Source: Pseudomonas plecoglossicida NBRC 103162 = DSM 15088 (GTDB lineage: Bacteria > Pseudomonadota > Gammaproteobacteria > Pseudomonadales > Pseudomonadaceae). Taken from it: a stretch of 64,000 bases of DNA. The translations under genes were made by a program, and so were the position numbers. The notes under the pieces were generated by a model. The model saw nothing but the letters and a program-made list of their open reading frames with translations. It was not told the DNA's origin and did not search any database. Where the stretch lies: contig NZ_BBIV01000016.1 in NCBI RefSeq assembly GCF_000730665.1, positions 1 to 64,000 of the forward strand, given 5' to 3'. Below, in pieces: positions 36,342-44,906 of the stretch (its first letter is position 1; each line of letters begins with the position of its first letter).

Positions 36342-37118
36342 TCAGCGGTGACGCTCTTCTTCGCGCAGCGTCAGCACCTCGACCCCATCCTCGGTTACCG
36401 CCACGGTATGTTCCCACTGTGCCGAGAGGCTGTGGTCACGGGTGATCACCGTCCAGCCATCGCGCAACTCTCGTGTCCCTCGACCACCCTGGTTGATCAT
36501 CGGCTCGATGGTGAACACCATCCCGGGCTTGAGCTTCATGCCCAGGCCGCGCTGGCCGAAATGCAGCACCTCAGGGCCTTCGTGCATCTGCTGGCCAATG
36601 CCATGTCCGCAATACTCGCGTACCACGCTGTAGCCCGCCGCTTCGGCATGGGCCTGGATGGCATGGCCAATGTCGCCCAGCGTGGCGCCGGGACGCACTT
36701 GGGCGATGCCTTTCCAGAGTGCGTCGTAGGTGGTGTCGACCAGCCGCCGGGCTTCGTCGCTGATCTGCCCGATGCTGTACATCTTCGATGAGTCGGCAAT
36801 GTAGCCACCCTGCTCCAGGGTGATGTCGACATTGATGATCGAGCCTTCCTTGAGCACTTCATCGACCTTGGGCATGCCGTGGCAGACCACATGGTCCACC
36901 GAGGTATTGAGCGAGTAGGGGAAGCCGTACTGGCCCTTGCTGGCCGGGCGGGCCTTGAGCGTGCCGACGATGAATGCCTCGGCGCGGTCGTTGATCTGCA
37001 TCGTGGTCACGCCGGGGCGGATGAAGCTGTCGAGGTCGGCGAACACCTGGGCCAGCAGCTGGCCAGCGTTACGCATCAGGTCGAGTTGGGCGGGGGTCTT
37101 GAGGATCACCTGGGACAT
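36342..37118 (-). CDS. map: Type I methionine aminopeptidase
   Basis: This enzyme removes the N-terminal methionine from nascent proteins. The 258-residue protein has the pita-bread metal-binding residues in NVDITLEQGGYIADSS (Asp, Asp), YCGHGIGQQMHEGP (His), FTIEPMIN (Glu) and WEHTVAV (Glu). The usual housekeeping map lies near rpsB; the position here, next to nirBD, suggests a second copy. ATG 37118 is chosen from homology (MSQVILKTPAQLDLM); no strong ribosome site is seen. Confidence 0.92.
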   Translation of the reverse strand: MSQVILKTPAQLDLMRNAGQLLAQVFADLDSFIRPGVTTMQINDRAEAFIVGTLKARPASKGQYGFPYSLNTSVDHVVCHGMPKVDEVLKEGSIINVDITLEQGGYIADSSKMYSIGQISDEARRLVDTTYDALWKGIAQVRPGATLGDIGHAIQAHAEAAGYSVVREYCGHGIGQQMHEGPEVLHFGQRGLGMKLKPGMVFTIEPMINQGGRGTRELRDGWTVITRDHSLSAQWEHTVAVTEDGVEVLTLREEERHR

Positions 37119-37243
37119 GGGGTGTGGCAGTAGCTCGTGCTGGAAATTGCTCCAGCATAGCGCCATGGGCCCGCAGCCTGCCACCGCATGGTGCGCTGAT
37201 CCTTGGCACAGTCCCTGCTACATCCACCCTACAACAAGCCCCC

Positions 37244-37259
37244 TGGTCAATGGCGATCA
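37244..37259 (+). promoter_or_regulatory. Possible ANTAR-type stem-loop in nirB leader
   Basis: TGGTC-AATGGC-GATCA forms a stem with a six-base loop having A at position 1 and G at position 4, the pattern recognised by ANTAR antiterminators such as NasR/NasT. Only one of the two hairpins expected for a full motif is clear. Confidence 0.35.
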
Positions 37260-37291
37260 ACCTGGGCACACCGTGATGAATACAGGCAAAG

Positions 37292-37327
37292 GCGCCTGGA
37301 GCTTCGGCTCCAGGCGCTTTTTTTTTT
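37292..37327 (+). terminator. Leader terminator before nirB
   Basis: A perfect 11-bp stem (GCGCCTGGAGC with GCTCCAGGCGC), a TTCG tetraloop and ten T residues sit only 16 bases before the nirB ATG and five before its ribosome site. It would stop transcription unless antitermination occurs, so nirBD is probably regulated by attenuation. Confidence 0.92.
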
Positions 37328-37343
37328 GATCGAGGATCGGCAT

Positions 37344-39636
37344 ATGAAGGCAACAGCGAGCAGCGGGCAACGAGAGCGACTGATCATCGTCGGCAACGGC
37401 ATGGTCGGCCACCATTGCGTCGAGCAACTGGTCGAACGCGGTGCGCTGGCGCGCTTCGAAGTGCGGGTGTTCGGCGAAGAGCGCCAGCGCGCCTACGACC
37501 GCGTGCACCTGTCCGAATACTTCGGCGGCAGCTGTGCCGAAACCCTGGCCCTGTGCAGGCCGGACTTCTACGGCGACAGCGGCGTGCACCTGCACCTGGG
37601 TGAAGCCGTGCTGGAAATCGACCGCGAGCGTTGCCAGGTGATCACCGCCGAAGGCCGGTGGCGAAGGCGGGGCTGCGCTCAAGGCGCAGATCGAAGCCCT
37701 TGGCGTAGGCGTGCACCTGTCGCGGGCGACCCAGTCGATCAGCACCGGCGAACAGCACCGCTACCGCATGAACTTCGACGGTGGCGAACACCTGGAAACC
37801 GACCTGATCGTGTTCTCTGCCGGCATTCGCCCGCAGGACGCACTGGGCCGTGGCTGTGGCCTGGAAATCGCCGCGCGCGGTGGTGTGGTGATCGACAACC
37901 AATGCCGCACCAGCGACCCGCGGATCTTCGCCATCGGCGAGTGCGCCTCGTGGAACGGCAGTGTGTTTGGCCTGGTTGCCCCCGGCTACAGCATGGCGCG
38001 CAACCTGGCGGCGCTGCTGCTGGGCGAGGCCGCCGGGACATTCAACGGCGCCGACATGTCGACCAAGCTCAAGCTGCTGGGCGTGGACGTCGGCTCCATC
38101 GGCGACGCCCACGGCGCCACGCCGGGCGCGCGCAGCTATCGCTTCATCGACGAGGCCAACAGCGCCTACCGCCGGCTGGTGGTGGACGCCAGCGGCAAGC
38201 GCGTGCTCGGCGCGGTGCTGGTCGGCGACAACAGCTACTACGACACCTTGCTGCAATACGCCCAGAACGGCATCGCCCTGCCGGCCGACCCGGCCGCGTT
38301 GATCCTCCCGCAAGGTGGCGGTGCGCCGGCCCTGGGCGCCGATGCGCTGCCCGACAGTGCGACCATCTGCTCATGCCACAACGTCAGCAAAGGGGCGGTT
38401 TGCGCCGCCATCGACGGGGGCTGCGGCGACCTCGCCGCAGTCAAGGGCTGCACCAAGGCGGCCACCGGCTGCGGAGGCTGCGCGGCGTTGCTCAAGCAGG
38501 TCTTCGAGCATGAACTGACGGCCCGCGGCGTGACCGTGGACAAAAGCCTGTGCGAGCACTTCGCCTACACCCGCCAGGAGCTCTACGGCTTGGTACGGGT
38601 CGAGGGCATTCGCGCCTTCAACGACTTGCTCGAACGCCACGGCAAAGGGCACGTCGGCTGCGACATCTGCAAGCCGGCCGTGGGCTCGATCCTCGCCTCG
38701 TGCTGGAACCAACCGATCATGGACCCGGCGCTGGTGCCGCTGCAGGACACCAACGACACCTTCATGGCCAACATGCAGAAGAACGGCACCTACTCGGTGG
38801 TGCCGCGCATCCCCGGTGGCGAAATCACCCCCGACAAGCTGATCGTGATCGGCCAGGTGGCGAAGAAGTACGACCTCTACACCAAGATCACCGGCGGCCA
38901 GCGCATCGACCTGTTCGGCGCCCAGCTGCACGAGCTGCCACTGATCTGGGGCGAGCTGATCGAAGCCGGCTTCGAGACCGGCCACGCCTACGGCAAGTCG
39001 ACGCGCACGGTGAAATCCTGCGTGGGCAGCACCTGGTGTCGCTACGGCGTGCAGGACAGTGTCGGCATGGCCCTGCGCCTGGAGGACCGCTACAAGGGCC
39101 TGCGCAGCCCGCACAAGCTCAAGTTCGCAGTGTCCGGCTGCACCCGCGAATGCGCCGAGGCGCAGAGCAAGGACATCGGCGTGATCGCCACCGACAGGGG
39201 CTGGAACCTGTACGTCTGCGGCAATGGCGGCATGCGCCCGCGCCACGCTGAGCTGTTCGCCACCGACCTGGATGACGAGACCCTGGTGCGCCTGATCGAC
39301 CGCGTGCTGATGTTCTACATCCGTACCGCCGACAAGCTGCAGCGCACCTCGGTGTGGCGCGAAAGCCTGGAAGGTGGCCTGGATTACCTCAAGCAGGTGA
39401 TCCTCGAAGACAGCTTGGGCCTGGCCGCCGAACTGGAGGCGCAGATGCAGCATGTGGTCGACCAGTACGAATGCGAGTGGGCCAACGCCCTCAACGACCC
39501 CGAGAAGCTCAAGCGCTTCCGTACCTTCGTCAACGACCGGCGTGCCGACCCGGATGTGCACTTCGTGCGCGAACGCGAACAGCGCCGCCCTGCTGCGCCG
39601 CTGCACTTGATTCCAACCACCGAGGAGGCTGTGTGA
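37344..39636 (+). pseudogene. nirB: nirB, nitrite reductase large subunit, broken by internal deletion and frameshift
   Basis: NirB reduces nitrite to ammonia with NADH. The N-terminal fragment (ATG 37344, GAGG upstream) carries the FAD motif LIIVGNGMVGHHC and runs in frame to about 37658 (QVITAEGR). Homology then continues in the +1 frame from about 37651-37657 (GGEGGAALKAQIEALGVGVH) to the stop at 39634-39636. About 85 codons expected between, including the VLATG and NADH-binding GGGLLGLE regions, are absent. The C-terminal part is intact: the [2Fe-2S] cysteines (CSCHNVSKG, GCGGC) and the siroheme/[4Fe-4S] set (SCVGSTWC, GCTREC). The pieces together code for about 765 residues against about 850 normally. 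A sequencing or assembly error could mimic this. Confidence 0.85.
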
Positions 39637-39998
39637 TGAACCTGTCCAATGCTGCAATGCACACTCAGGAAAACTGGCAAACGGTGTGCCTGGCCGATGA
39701 CCTGGTAGCCGACTCCGGCGTGGTGGTTTGGCTCGCCGGTACCCAGGTGGCGGTGTTCTATCTGCCGGGTCTGGAGCAGAGCCTGTACGCGGTGGACAAC
39801 CGCGACCCGCGGTCGGGGGCCAACATCATTGGCCGCGGCCTGGTGGGGAGCTTGCAGGGTGAACTGGTGGTGGCGGCGCCGCTGTACAAGCAGCATTTCA
39901 GTCTGCACAGCGGGGCGTGCCTGGAAGATGCCGGGCAGCAGCTGCGGGTGTGGCCGGTGCGGATGAATGGGGAGGCAGTGGAAGTCGCGCTGGCCTGA
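39636..39998 (+). CDS. nirD: Nitrite reductase small subunit NirD
   Basis: NirD is the Rieske-fold small subunit of the NADH nitrite reductase, lacking the iron-sulfur ligands as usual for this branch. The 120-residue protein shows VFYLPGLEQSLYAVDNRDPRSGANIIGRG and PLYKQHFSLHSGACLED. Its ATG overlaps the nirB stop codon, so it depends on nirB transcription and perhaps translation. It appears intact although nirB is broken. No nitrate reductase gene follows. Confidence 0.9.
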   Translation: MNLSNAAMHTQENWQTVCLADDLVADSGVVVWLAGTQVAVFYLPGLEQSLYAVDNRDPRSGANIIGRGLVGSLQGELVVAAPLYKQHFSLHSGACLEDAGQQLRVWPVRMNGEAVEVALA

Positions 39999-40447
39999 TG
40001 CGACTGCGCTGGCCCCATCGCCGCGGCTTGTCGTGGCGACGAACCGCGGCGATGAACCAACGGCGGCGGGTAGGCAGGCGTTGCGATGCGGCCGCGTCCA
40101 GCGCGAACGCAGGCGCCGCGGTGCGGGAGGTAGGGGTGCTCGACATGAGTCGACCTCGTTTGTTGTTGTTGGTAGAGGTAGGGCTGCAGTCCCTTTTTTA
40201 AGGTGGTCGTACAACATCTAAAAAGCAACGGCGGTTTTAGACCGTTTTTCTTGCGGCGCAGGGAACTGGCCTGAGTTGTCCAAGAAATCATACAGGCAGG
40301 GTAGTGTCGGGTTTGGTGCTAGATAGGCGGGATTTGAAGGCTTGCAGCTGAATGCTGGAGAAGCGGTTTTTGCAACTGGGGTTGATTTCAAGAGGTTGGT
40401 CATCGTACAACTTTCGACCTGAAATCAATCAAAGTGGAGACAGCCCG
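39999..40447. other. Non-coding stretch between nirD and AraC gene
   Basis: A hairpin of CATCGCCGCGG (40017-40027) with CCGCGGCGATG (40045-40055) follows nirD and looks like a degenerate REP or terminator. The rest, including an AT-richer segment at about 40180-40440, holds the probable promoter of the AraC gene. I see no gene here. Confidence 0.6.
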
Positions 40448-41299
40448 ATGCCCCCCAAGCGCGAGGTCCCGACCTACGTCATGCAGCAGCGCAGCGAGCT
40501 GATGGACTTCTACATCCGCGACCAGCGCGGCCGACCCGCCGAGACGGCGCCCCATCGGCACGAATACTTCCAGATCCAGGTCAACTTCGGTGGCGACACC
40601 GAGCAGCACATTGGCAACGTGCAACGGCCATTCCGACGCAATACCCTGGCCTTCATCCTGCCGCACCTGGCCTGTGACCCGATGGATCTGGAAGAAGTGT
40701 CGATCCTGCAGGCGCCGGAGCTTTCGCCGTTTCGCTTTCAGGAGCACCTGGACTTCTGCCTCGACGACGCCGATTTCGCTGAGGTGCGGCGCCTGCTGGC
40801 GCAGATGCGCGAGCTCGACGCCAAGCGCCGCTTCGGCACCCGCGAAGTGCTCAAGGGCCTCTTGCTGCAACTGATCGGGCTGGTCTGCGGGCTGTATGCC
40901 GACCCCTTGCGCGAACTGGCCGAAAGCAATGCTGCGCAGCTCAGCCGACGTGCTGCGTTGGGCCGCATGAGCGAGTACCTGCGCCGGCACATCGACGACC
41001 CTGACCGCAACCTGCAGAAAGTCGCCGCAGCCACCTACCTGTCACCGACCTATCTGACCCACTGGCTGCGCAAGGAAATCGGCAAGACGTTCAGCGAGCT
41101 GGTGCTGGAGCGGCGCATGCATGCAGCGCGCAACTACCTGCTCAATGGCAGCCGGCCGGTGGGGGAGGTGGCGCGGCTGTGCGGTTTCGCCGATGAAGCG
41201 TATTTCTCCCGGCGCTTCCGACAGATCCACGGCCTGCCGCCGGGCCAGTTCCGTCGCCAGCAGCGCGACCCGGATACGCCGCAGGTGGCGATGCGTTAA
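40448..41299 (+). CDS. AraC family transcriptional regulator
   Basis: This 283-residue regulator has an N-terminal cupin-like sensing domain (APHRHEYFQIQVNFGGDTEQH) and a C-terminal pair of helix-turn-helix units (NLQKVAAATYLSPTYLTHWLRKEIG and RPVGEVARLCGFADEAYFSRRFR). ATG 40448 has GGAG at about -13. The effector is unknown. It lies 10 bases upstream of a LysR gene on the same strand, so the two are probably co-transcribed. Confidence 0.85.
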   Translation: MPPKREVPTYVMQQRSELMDFYIRDQRGRPAETAPHRHEYFQIQVNFGGDTEQHIGNVQRPFRRNTLAFILPHLACDPMDLEEVSILQAPELSPFRFQEHLDFCLDDADFAEVRRLLAQMRELDAKRRFGTREVLKGLLLQLIGLVCGLYADPLRELAESNAAQLSRRAALGRMSEYLRRHIDDPDRNLQKVAAATYLSPTYLTHWLRKEIGKTFSELVLERRMHAARNYLLNGSRPVGEVARLCGFADEAYFSRRFRQIHGLPPGQFRRQQRDPDTPQVAMR

Positions 41300-41309
41300 G
41301 CTTGCCGGC

Positions 41310-42242
41310 ATGAACCTCGACACCCGCATCAAGTACCGCCATTTGCTGTGTTTCCTGGAGATTGCCCGGCAGGGCAGCCTGGCCAGGGCTGCCGACGTTC
41401 TGGCGATCAGTCAGCCGGCGATATCCAAGACCCTCAAGGAGCTCGAAGACCTGCTCGAGGCGCGCCTGTTCGAGCGTGGCCGCCAGGGTGTGCTGCTGAC
41501 GCCTGCCGGTACCCGCTTCATGCGCTATGCCGGGCCCAGCGTGCAGGCCTTGCGCGATGGCGTGAACAGCCTGCGTGGCGAGGCCCGGGAACCGTCGCAG
41601 GTGCGAATTGGCGTGCTGTCGACGGTCGAAGGGCTGCTGATGCCGGAAGTTCTGTGTCGCCTGCATCAACGCCATGAGGCGCTGGTGATCAGCGTGGTCA
41701 CCGGGGTCAGTGCACAGCTGCTTGGTCAGCTGCACCTGGGGGAGCTGGAGCTGGTGGTCGGGCGCATGACCGACAGCCCGCAGATCCAGGGTTTGTCGTT
41801 CGAGCACCTGTACAGCGAATCAATGGCGCTGGTGGTGCGCCCTGGGCATCCTCTGCTGTCGAAGGTGCCGGTGGAGCGGGCGCAGGTGAGTCGCTTTCCC
41901 CTGGTGCTTCCTCCTTCCGGCACCACCATCCGCCAGCACGCCGACAGCCTGTTCGTGCAGTGCGGCATCCAGATGCCTGCGCAGCGCCTGGAAACCCTGT
42001 CGCTGGCATTGAGCAGGCGCTATCTGCTGGGCAGCGATGGTGTCTGGGTAGCGCCACGCGATGCCGTGCTGCTTGATCTGCGCCGCGGCGAATTGGCGGA
42101 GCTTGACCTGGGCGTGCGCGAACCGGGCGGTTCGGTCGGTATCTGCCGCAATGCCGCGTTGCCGCTGAGCCTGCCGGGGCAATGGGTTTGCGAGGTGCTG
42201 CGTGAGGTGGCGCAGGCGTATCGCAATGCGCGCTATCCCTGA
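41310..42242 (+). CDS. LysR family regulator, PcaQ-like
   Basis: This 310-residue regulator has a winged HTH at residues about 5-65 (IARQGSLARAADVLAISQPAISKTLKELE) and a periplasmic-binding-like effector domain. The N-terminus MNLDTRIKYRHLLCFLEIA, the RGRQGVLLTPAG block and the length resemble PcaQ, the activator of protocatechuate degradation genes. No pca genes lie in this window, so the target is inferred only. Galactose- or aromatic-acid-responsive relatives are alternatives. Confidence 0.72.
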   Translation: MNLDTRIKYRHLLCFLEIARQGSLARAADVLAISQPAISKTLKELEDLLEARLFERGRQGVLLTPAGTRFMRYAGPSVQALRDGVNSLRGEAREPSQVRIGVLSTVEGLLMPEVLCRLHQRHEALVISVVTGVSAQLLGQLHLGELELVVGRMTDSPQIQGLSFEHLYSESMALVVRPGHPLLSKVPVERAQVSRFPLVLPPSGTTIRQHADSLFVQCGIQMPAQRLETLSLALSRRYLLGSDGVWVAPRDAVLLDLRRGELAELDLGVREPGGSVGICRNAALPLSLPGQWVCEVLREVAQAYRNARYP

Positions 42243-42473
42243 GGGCTGCGAGACGCTCAGAACTGCCAGATATGAATCGCCATAAATTTCGGGCAAAAGC
42301 GTGATTGACGGTCAATAATGGCCAGTGGCTGTACTTGGCGGATGAATATCCTTTTAAGTACTGAACTTCCTTATCAGAACCCGCTCTTATGCCGGTAGCC
42401 ATTGGTAATGGCCGCCTGATAAGCTCGCGGCTTTACCCTGATTGCCCACATGGCGCATGAACAAGGAAATAGC

Positions 42474-43226
42474 ATGAAACAGCATCGTCTGGCGGCTGCG
42501 GTTGCCCTGGTAGGCCTGGTACTGGCTGGCTGTGACCAACAAGCCAGCAGCCCCGAGCTGAAGACTCCGGCACAGAAAGCCTCCTACGGTATCGGCCTTA
42601 ACATGGGCAAGAGCCTGGCTCAGGAAGGCATGGAAGACCTTGATTCCAAAGCCGTCGCCCTCGGCATCGAAGATGCGGTCGGCAAGAAAGAGCAACGCAT
42701 CAAGGACGAAGAGCTGGTAGAAGCCTTCACCTCGCTGCAGAAGCGTGCCGAAGAACGTCTGGCCAAGGCCAGCGAAGAAGCGGCTTCCGCCGGCAAGAAA
42801 TTCCTCGAAGAGAACGCCAAGAAGCCAGGCGTGGTCACTACCGCCTCGGGCCTGCAGTACGAAGTGGTCAAGAAGGCCGACGGCGCACAGCCCAAGCCGA
42901 CCGACGTGGTCACTGTCCACTACGAAGGCAAGCTGATCGACGGCAAGGTGTTCGACAGCTCGGTCGAGCGCGGCAGCCCGATCGACCTGCCGGTCAGCGG
43001 CGTGATCCCGGGTTGGGTAGAAGGCCTGCAACTGATGCACGTCGGCGAGAAGTACAAGCTGTTCATCCCAGCTGAACTGGCCTACGGCGCACAGAGCCCG
43101 AGCCCGCTGATCCCGGCCAACTCGGTACTGGTGTTCGACCTGGAACTGATCGCGATCAAGGACCAGAACCAGCTGCAAGGCGAGGCTCCTGAAGCCGAGG
43201 CCCCAGCTGAAGCACCTGCCAAGTAA
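42474..43226 (+). CDS. FKBP-type peptidyl-prolyl isomerase lipoprotein (FkpA/Mip-like)
   Basis: This 250-residue protein is a lipobox-bearing (VLAGC) folding catalyst and chaperone of the periplasm. After the signal come helical dimerisation segments (KASYGIGLNMGKSLAQEGM, charged helices to about residue 120), then an FKBP domain with VTVHYEGKLIDGKVFDSS, VIPGWVEGLQLMHVGEKYKLFIPAELAYG. The tail is rich in Glu, Ala and Pro. AAGGAAAT precedes ATG 42474. A terminator follows. Confidence 0.93.
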   Translation: MKQHRLAAAVALVGLVLAGCDQQASSPELKTPAQKASYGIGLNMGKSLAQEGMEDLDSKAVALGIEDAVGKKEQRIKDEELVEAFTSLQKRAEERLAKASEEAASAGKKFLEENAKKPGVVTTASGLQYEVVKKADGAQPKPTDVVTVHYEGKLIDGKVFDSSVERGSPIDLPVSGVIPGWVEGLQLMHVGEKYKLFIPAELAYGAQSPSPLIPANSVLVFDLELIAIKDQNQLQGEAPEAEAPAEAPAK

Positions 43227-43245
43227 TCACGGCAGCGATGCGAAC

Positions 43246-43270
43246 AACGCCCCGTTTCGACGGGGCGTTT
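43246..43270 (+). terminator. Terminator of the FKBP gene
   Basis: AACGCCCCG with CGGGGCGTT around TTTCGA and followed by T-rich sequence forms an intrinsic terminator 20 bases beyond the stop. Confidence 0.9.
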
Positions 43271-43449
43271 TCGTTAGTGCGGCAAGGTCGAGAGAACCGA
43301 TGTGCAGCGCGATTGTCGGAGCAAGGTAGGCAGGATGCTGTCTGACGCAAATCGTTTGCGAACCTGACACGACTGTGTAAAAAACGCCCGATCTGACCGC
43401 GGCCCTTGCCTTGTGGGCGCCTGCCGTCACAAACTTCGCCCTGTTCACA

Positions 43450-43478
43450 AGGTTATCCACAATAAATGTGGATAACCT
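43450..43478. promoter_or_regulatory. Perfect inverted pair of DnaA boxes
   Basis: AGGTTATCCACA (43450-43461) and TGTGGATAACCT (43467-43478) form a 12-bp perfect inverted repeat around ATAAA, each arm carrying a consensus DnaA box. It ends 17 bases before the start of the DUF1232 gene, overlapping its likely promoter or ribosome-site region. Confidence 0.8.
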
Positions 43479-43495
43479 CTGCCGCTGGAGGCCCC

Positions 43496-43936
43496 ATGAG
43501 CGCACCCTGGAATTTCGCCCGCTTCCTGCCGTTGGCCGAGCGTCTTCTCAGCCGTGGCCGGCTGCCGGCCCTGCTGTTTGCCGTGGCCCGCAAGGGCCCG
43601 CGCCTTGGCCAGCTGCGCGAGGACGTCAAGTTGCTGCAGGCGTTGTGCCTGGCCTGGTGGCGCGGCGATTACCGGGCAATCAGCCCCAAGGCACTGGTGA
43701 CCATCGTCGCCGGCCTGCTCTATTTCGTAAGCCCCATCGACGCCATTCCCGACTGGTTGCTGGGGGTGGGGTTTCTCGATGACATCGCCGTGCTCGGTTG
43801 GGTGTTGAAGACCGTGGCCGATGAGCTTGCGCGCTTCAAGGCGTGGCGCGACCACCAGACGCCTGAGCGCCTGCGTGTGGTCGAGCGCTTGCCAGACAGC
43901 CCTGAAGCGCTGCGCCTGGAACGCAAGACGCACTGA
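43496..43936 (+). CDS. DUF1232 (YkvA-like) membrane protein
   Basis: This 146-residue protein has the DUF1232 signature YFVSPIDAIPDWLLGVGFLDDIAVLG within two short membrane-associated helices. The family's biochemical role is unknown. ATG 43496 with CTGGAG eight bases upstream is preferred to an upstream frame that would cross the DnaA boxes. A paired DnaA-box palindrome directly precedes it, suggesting replication- or DnaA-linked control. Confidence 0.85.
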   Translation: MSAPWNFARFLPLAERLLSRGRLPALLFAVARKGPRLGQLREDVKLLQALCLAWWRGDYRAISPKALVTIVAGLLYFVSPIDAIPDWLLGVGFLDDIAVLGWVLKTVADELARFKAWRDHQTPERLRVVERLPDSPEALRLERKTH

Positions 43937-43981
43937 AAACGTGCCGATCCCCCACAGACTCTCGCACTTGGTAATATAATT

Positions 43982-43998
43982 GGCATAACGGTTATGCC
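43982..43998. promoter_or_regulatory. Palindromic operator 1 of XRE module
   Basis: GGCATAAC-G-GTTATGCC is a perfect 8+8 inverted repeat 41 bases before the XRE start, close to the AT-rich GTAATATAAT sequence that could be a -10 region. Confidence 0.6.
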
Positions 43999-44001
43999 TA
44001 C

Positions 44002-44020
44002 GGATTACATGCTGTAATCC
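44002..44020. promoter_or_regulatory. Palindromic operator 2 of XRE module
   Basis: GGATTACA-TGC-TGTAATCC is a second perfect 8+8 inverted repeat of different sequence, three bases after the first and 18 bases before the XRE start. Confidence 0.6.
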
Positions 44021-44038
44021 TGAGTGAGGGAGTTTGTA

Positions 44039-44377
44039 ATGGGTATTCAGGTCATTAGCCGGGACGGTCAACCCGAGTACGCTGTCGTTCCCTGGGAGCA
44101 GTACCAGGCGCTGCTCAAGGCAGCCGGTCAGGCCCCTGCCGAGGTAGTTGCCGCAGTAGACGAGCCGAGTGCGCCAAGTGTGGCACTGCCGGCCTTCAGC
44201 GAAGTGGCGAAGTTGCGTGAGGCTAAGGGTATTGCTCCCGAACAGCTGGCGCGAAATGTCGGTGTCAGCCCGGCCTACCTGGCCATGATCGAGTCCGGCG
44301 AGCGCCAGCCGGACGCAGCGATCCGACGGGCCCTGGCCTGGCACCTGGGCGTCAGCGGCTGGAGCGAGCCGTCATGA
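44039..44377 (+). CDS. XRE-type helix-turn-helix regulator with Phd-like N-terminal arm
   Basis: This is a 112-residue protein. The first 30 residues (GIQVISRDGQPEYAVVPWEQYQALL) resemble the short antitoxin arms seen in some type II toxin-antitoxin regulators, and residues about 57-110 form a Cro/C1 helix-turn-helix (LREAKGIAPEQLARNVGVSPAYLAMIESGERQPD). GAGGGAG precedes ATG 44039. It overlaps the next gene by ATGA and has two palindromes upstream, consistent with autoregulation. The downstream gene does not look like a known toxin. Confidence 0.75.
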   Translation: MGIQVISRDGQPEYAVVPWEQYQALLKAAGQAPAEVVAAVDEPSAPSVALPAFSEVAKLREAKGIAPEQLARNVGVSPAYLAMIESGERQPDAAIRRALAWHLGVSGWSEPS

Positions 44378-44742
44378 GCCAGGTCAGGATCAGCCGTCAG
44401 CATTGGCAAAGCCTGCTGGACGAGCTTGACCTGGCCCGCCGCCAACGGCATTTGCTGACCTACCGTGCGCTGATCGAGCGCCTGCAATTGCCCAGCCCTG
44501 CCATGCAGACGCTGACTGCCGCGCTGGAGTACCTGGCGGTGCTCGATGCCCGTGCCGAGCAGCCGCTGCGCAGTTCGCTGGTGATCAGCCAGGGCGCCAG
44601 CCGCCTGCCGCGAACCGGCTTCTTCGAATGCGTTGAACGCCTGGGGCGCTTTTCCGGGCCGGTCGATGGCATGGAAGCGGCGTCGTGGCATGCCTCCGAA
44701 GTGGTCAGGGTGTTCGAGTACAGTTATCCCGAGATTGCCTGA
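44374..44742 (+). CDS. Hypothetical protein coupled to XRE regulator
   Basis: This 122-residue protein overlaps the regulator stop (ATGA), so the two are translationally coupled. It is mostly helical (HWQSLLDELDLARRQRHLLTYRALIERLQL), and a later segment (SSLVISQGASRLPRTGFFECVERLG) looks like a conserved core, with the pattern small-hydrophobic-Val followed by GFF. I do not recognise the family. It could be the partner or effector of the regulator; a toxin role is only a guess. Confidence 0.65.
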   Translation: MSQVRISRQHWQSLLDELDLARRQRHLLTYRALIERLQLPSPAMQTLTAALEYLAVLDARAEQPLRSSLVISQGASRLPRTGFFECVERLGRFSGPVDGMEAASWHASEVVRVFEYSYPEIA

Positions 44743-44856
44743 GGCTCTTGGGTCCCCGCTTTAGTTTTCCAGCGGTCATGAGATCGAGCGCCGCCCGCGC
44801 GGCGCTCGATATCCGCGGCGCCACAAAATCCAAGGCATGCACTGCCGATCCCCGCA

Positions 44857-44892
44857 CAAAAAAAAGCCAGGCATCGCATGCCTGGCTTTTTC
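44857..44892. terminator. Terminator of prc (bidirectional)
   Basis: AAAAAGCCAGGCA with TGCCTGGCTTTTT around a five-base loop and flanked by A and T runs lies 14 bases beyond the prc stop and can also end the plus-strand transcript of the XRE pair. Confidence 0.9.
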
Positions 44893-44906
44893 ATTACGAT
44901 CAACCC

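Noticed and set aside
37600..37720. Programmed frameshifting as the explanation of split nirB
   Set aside because: About 85 codons of conserved sequence are missing as well, which a ribosomal shift cannot explain.
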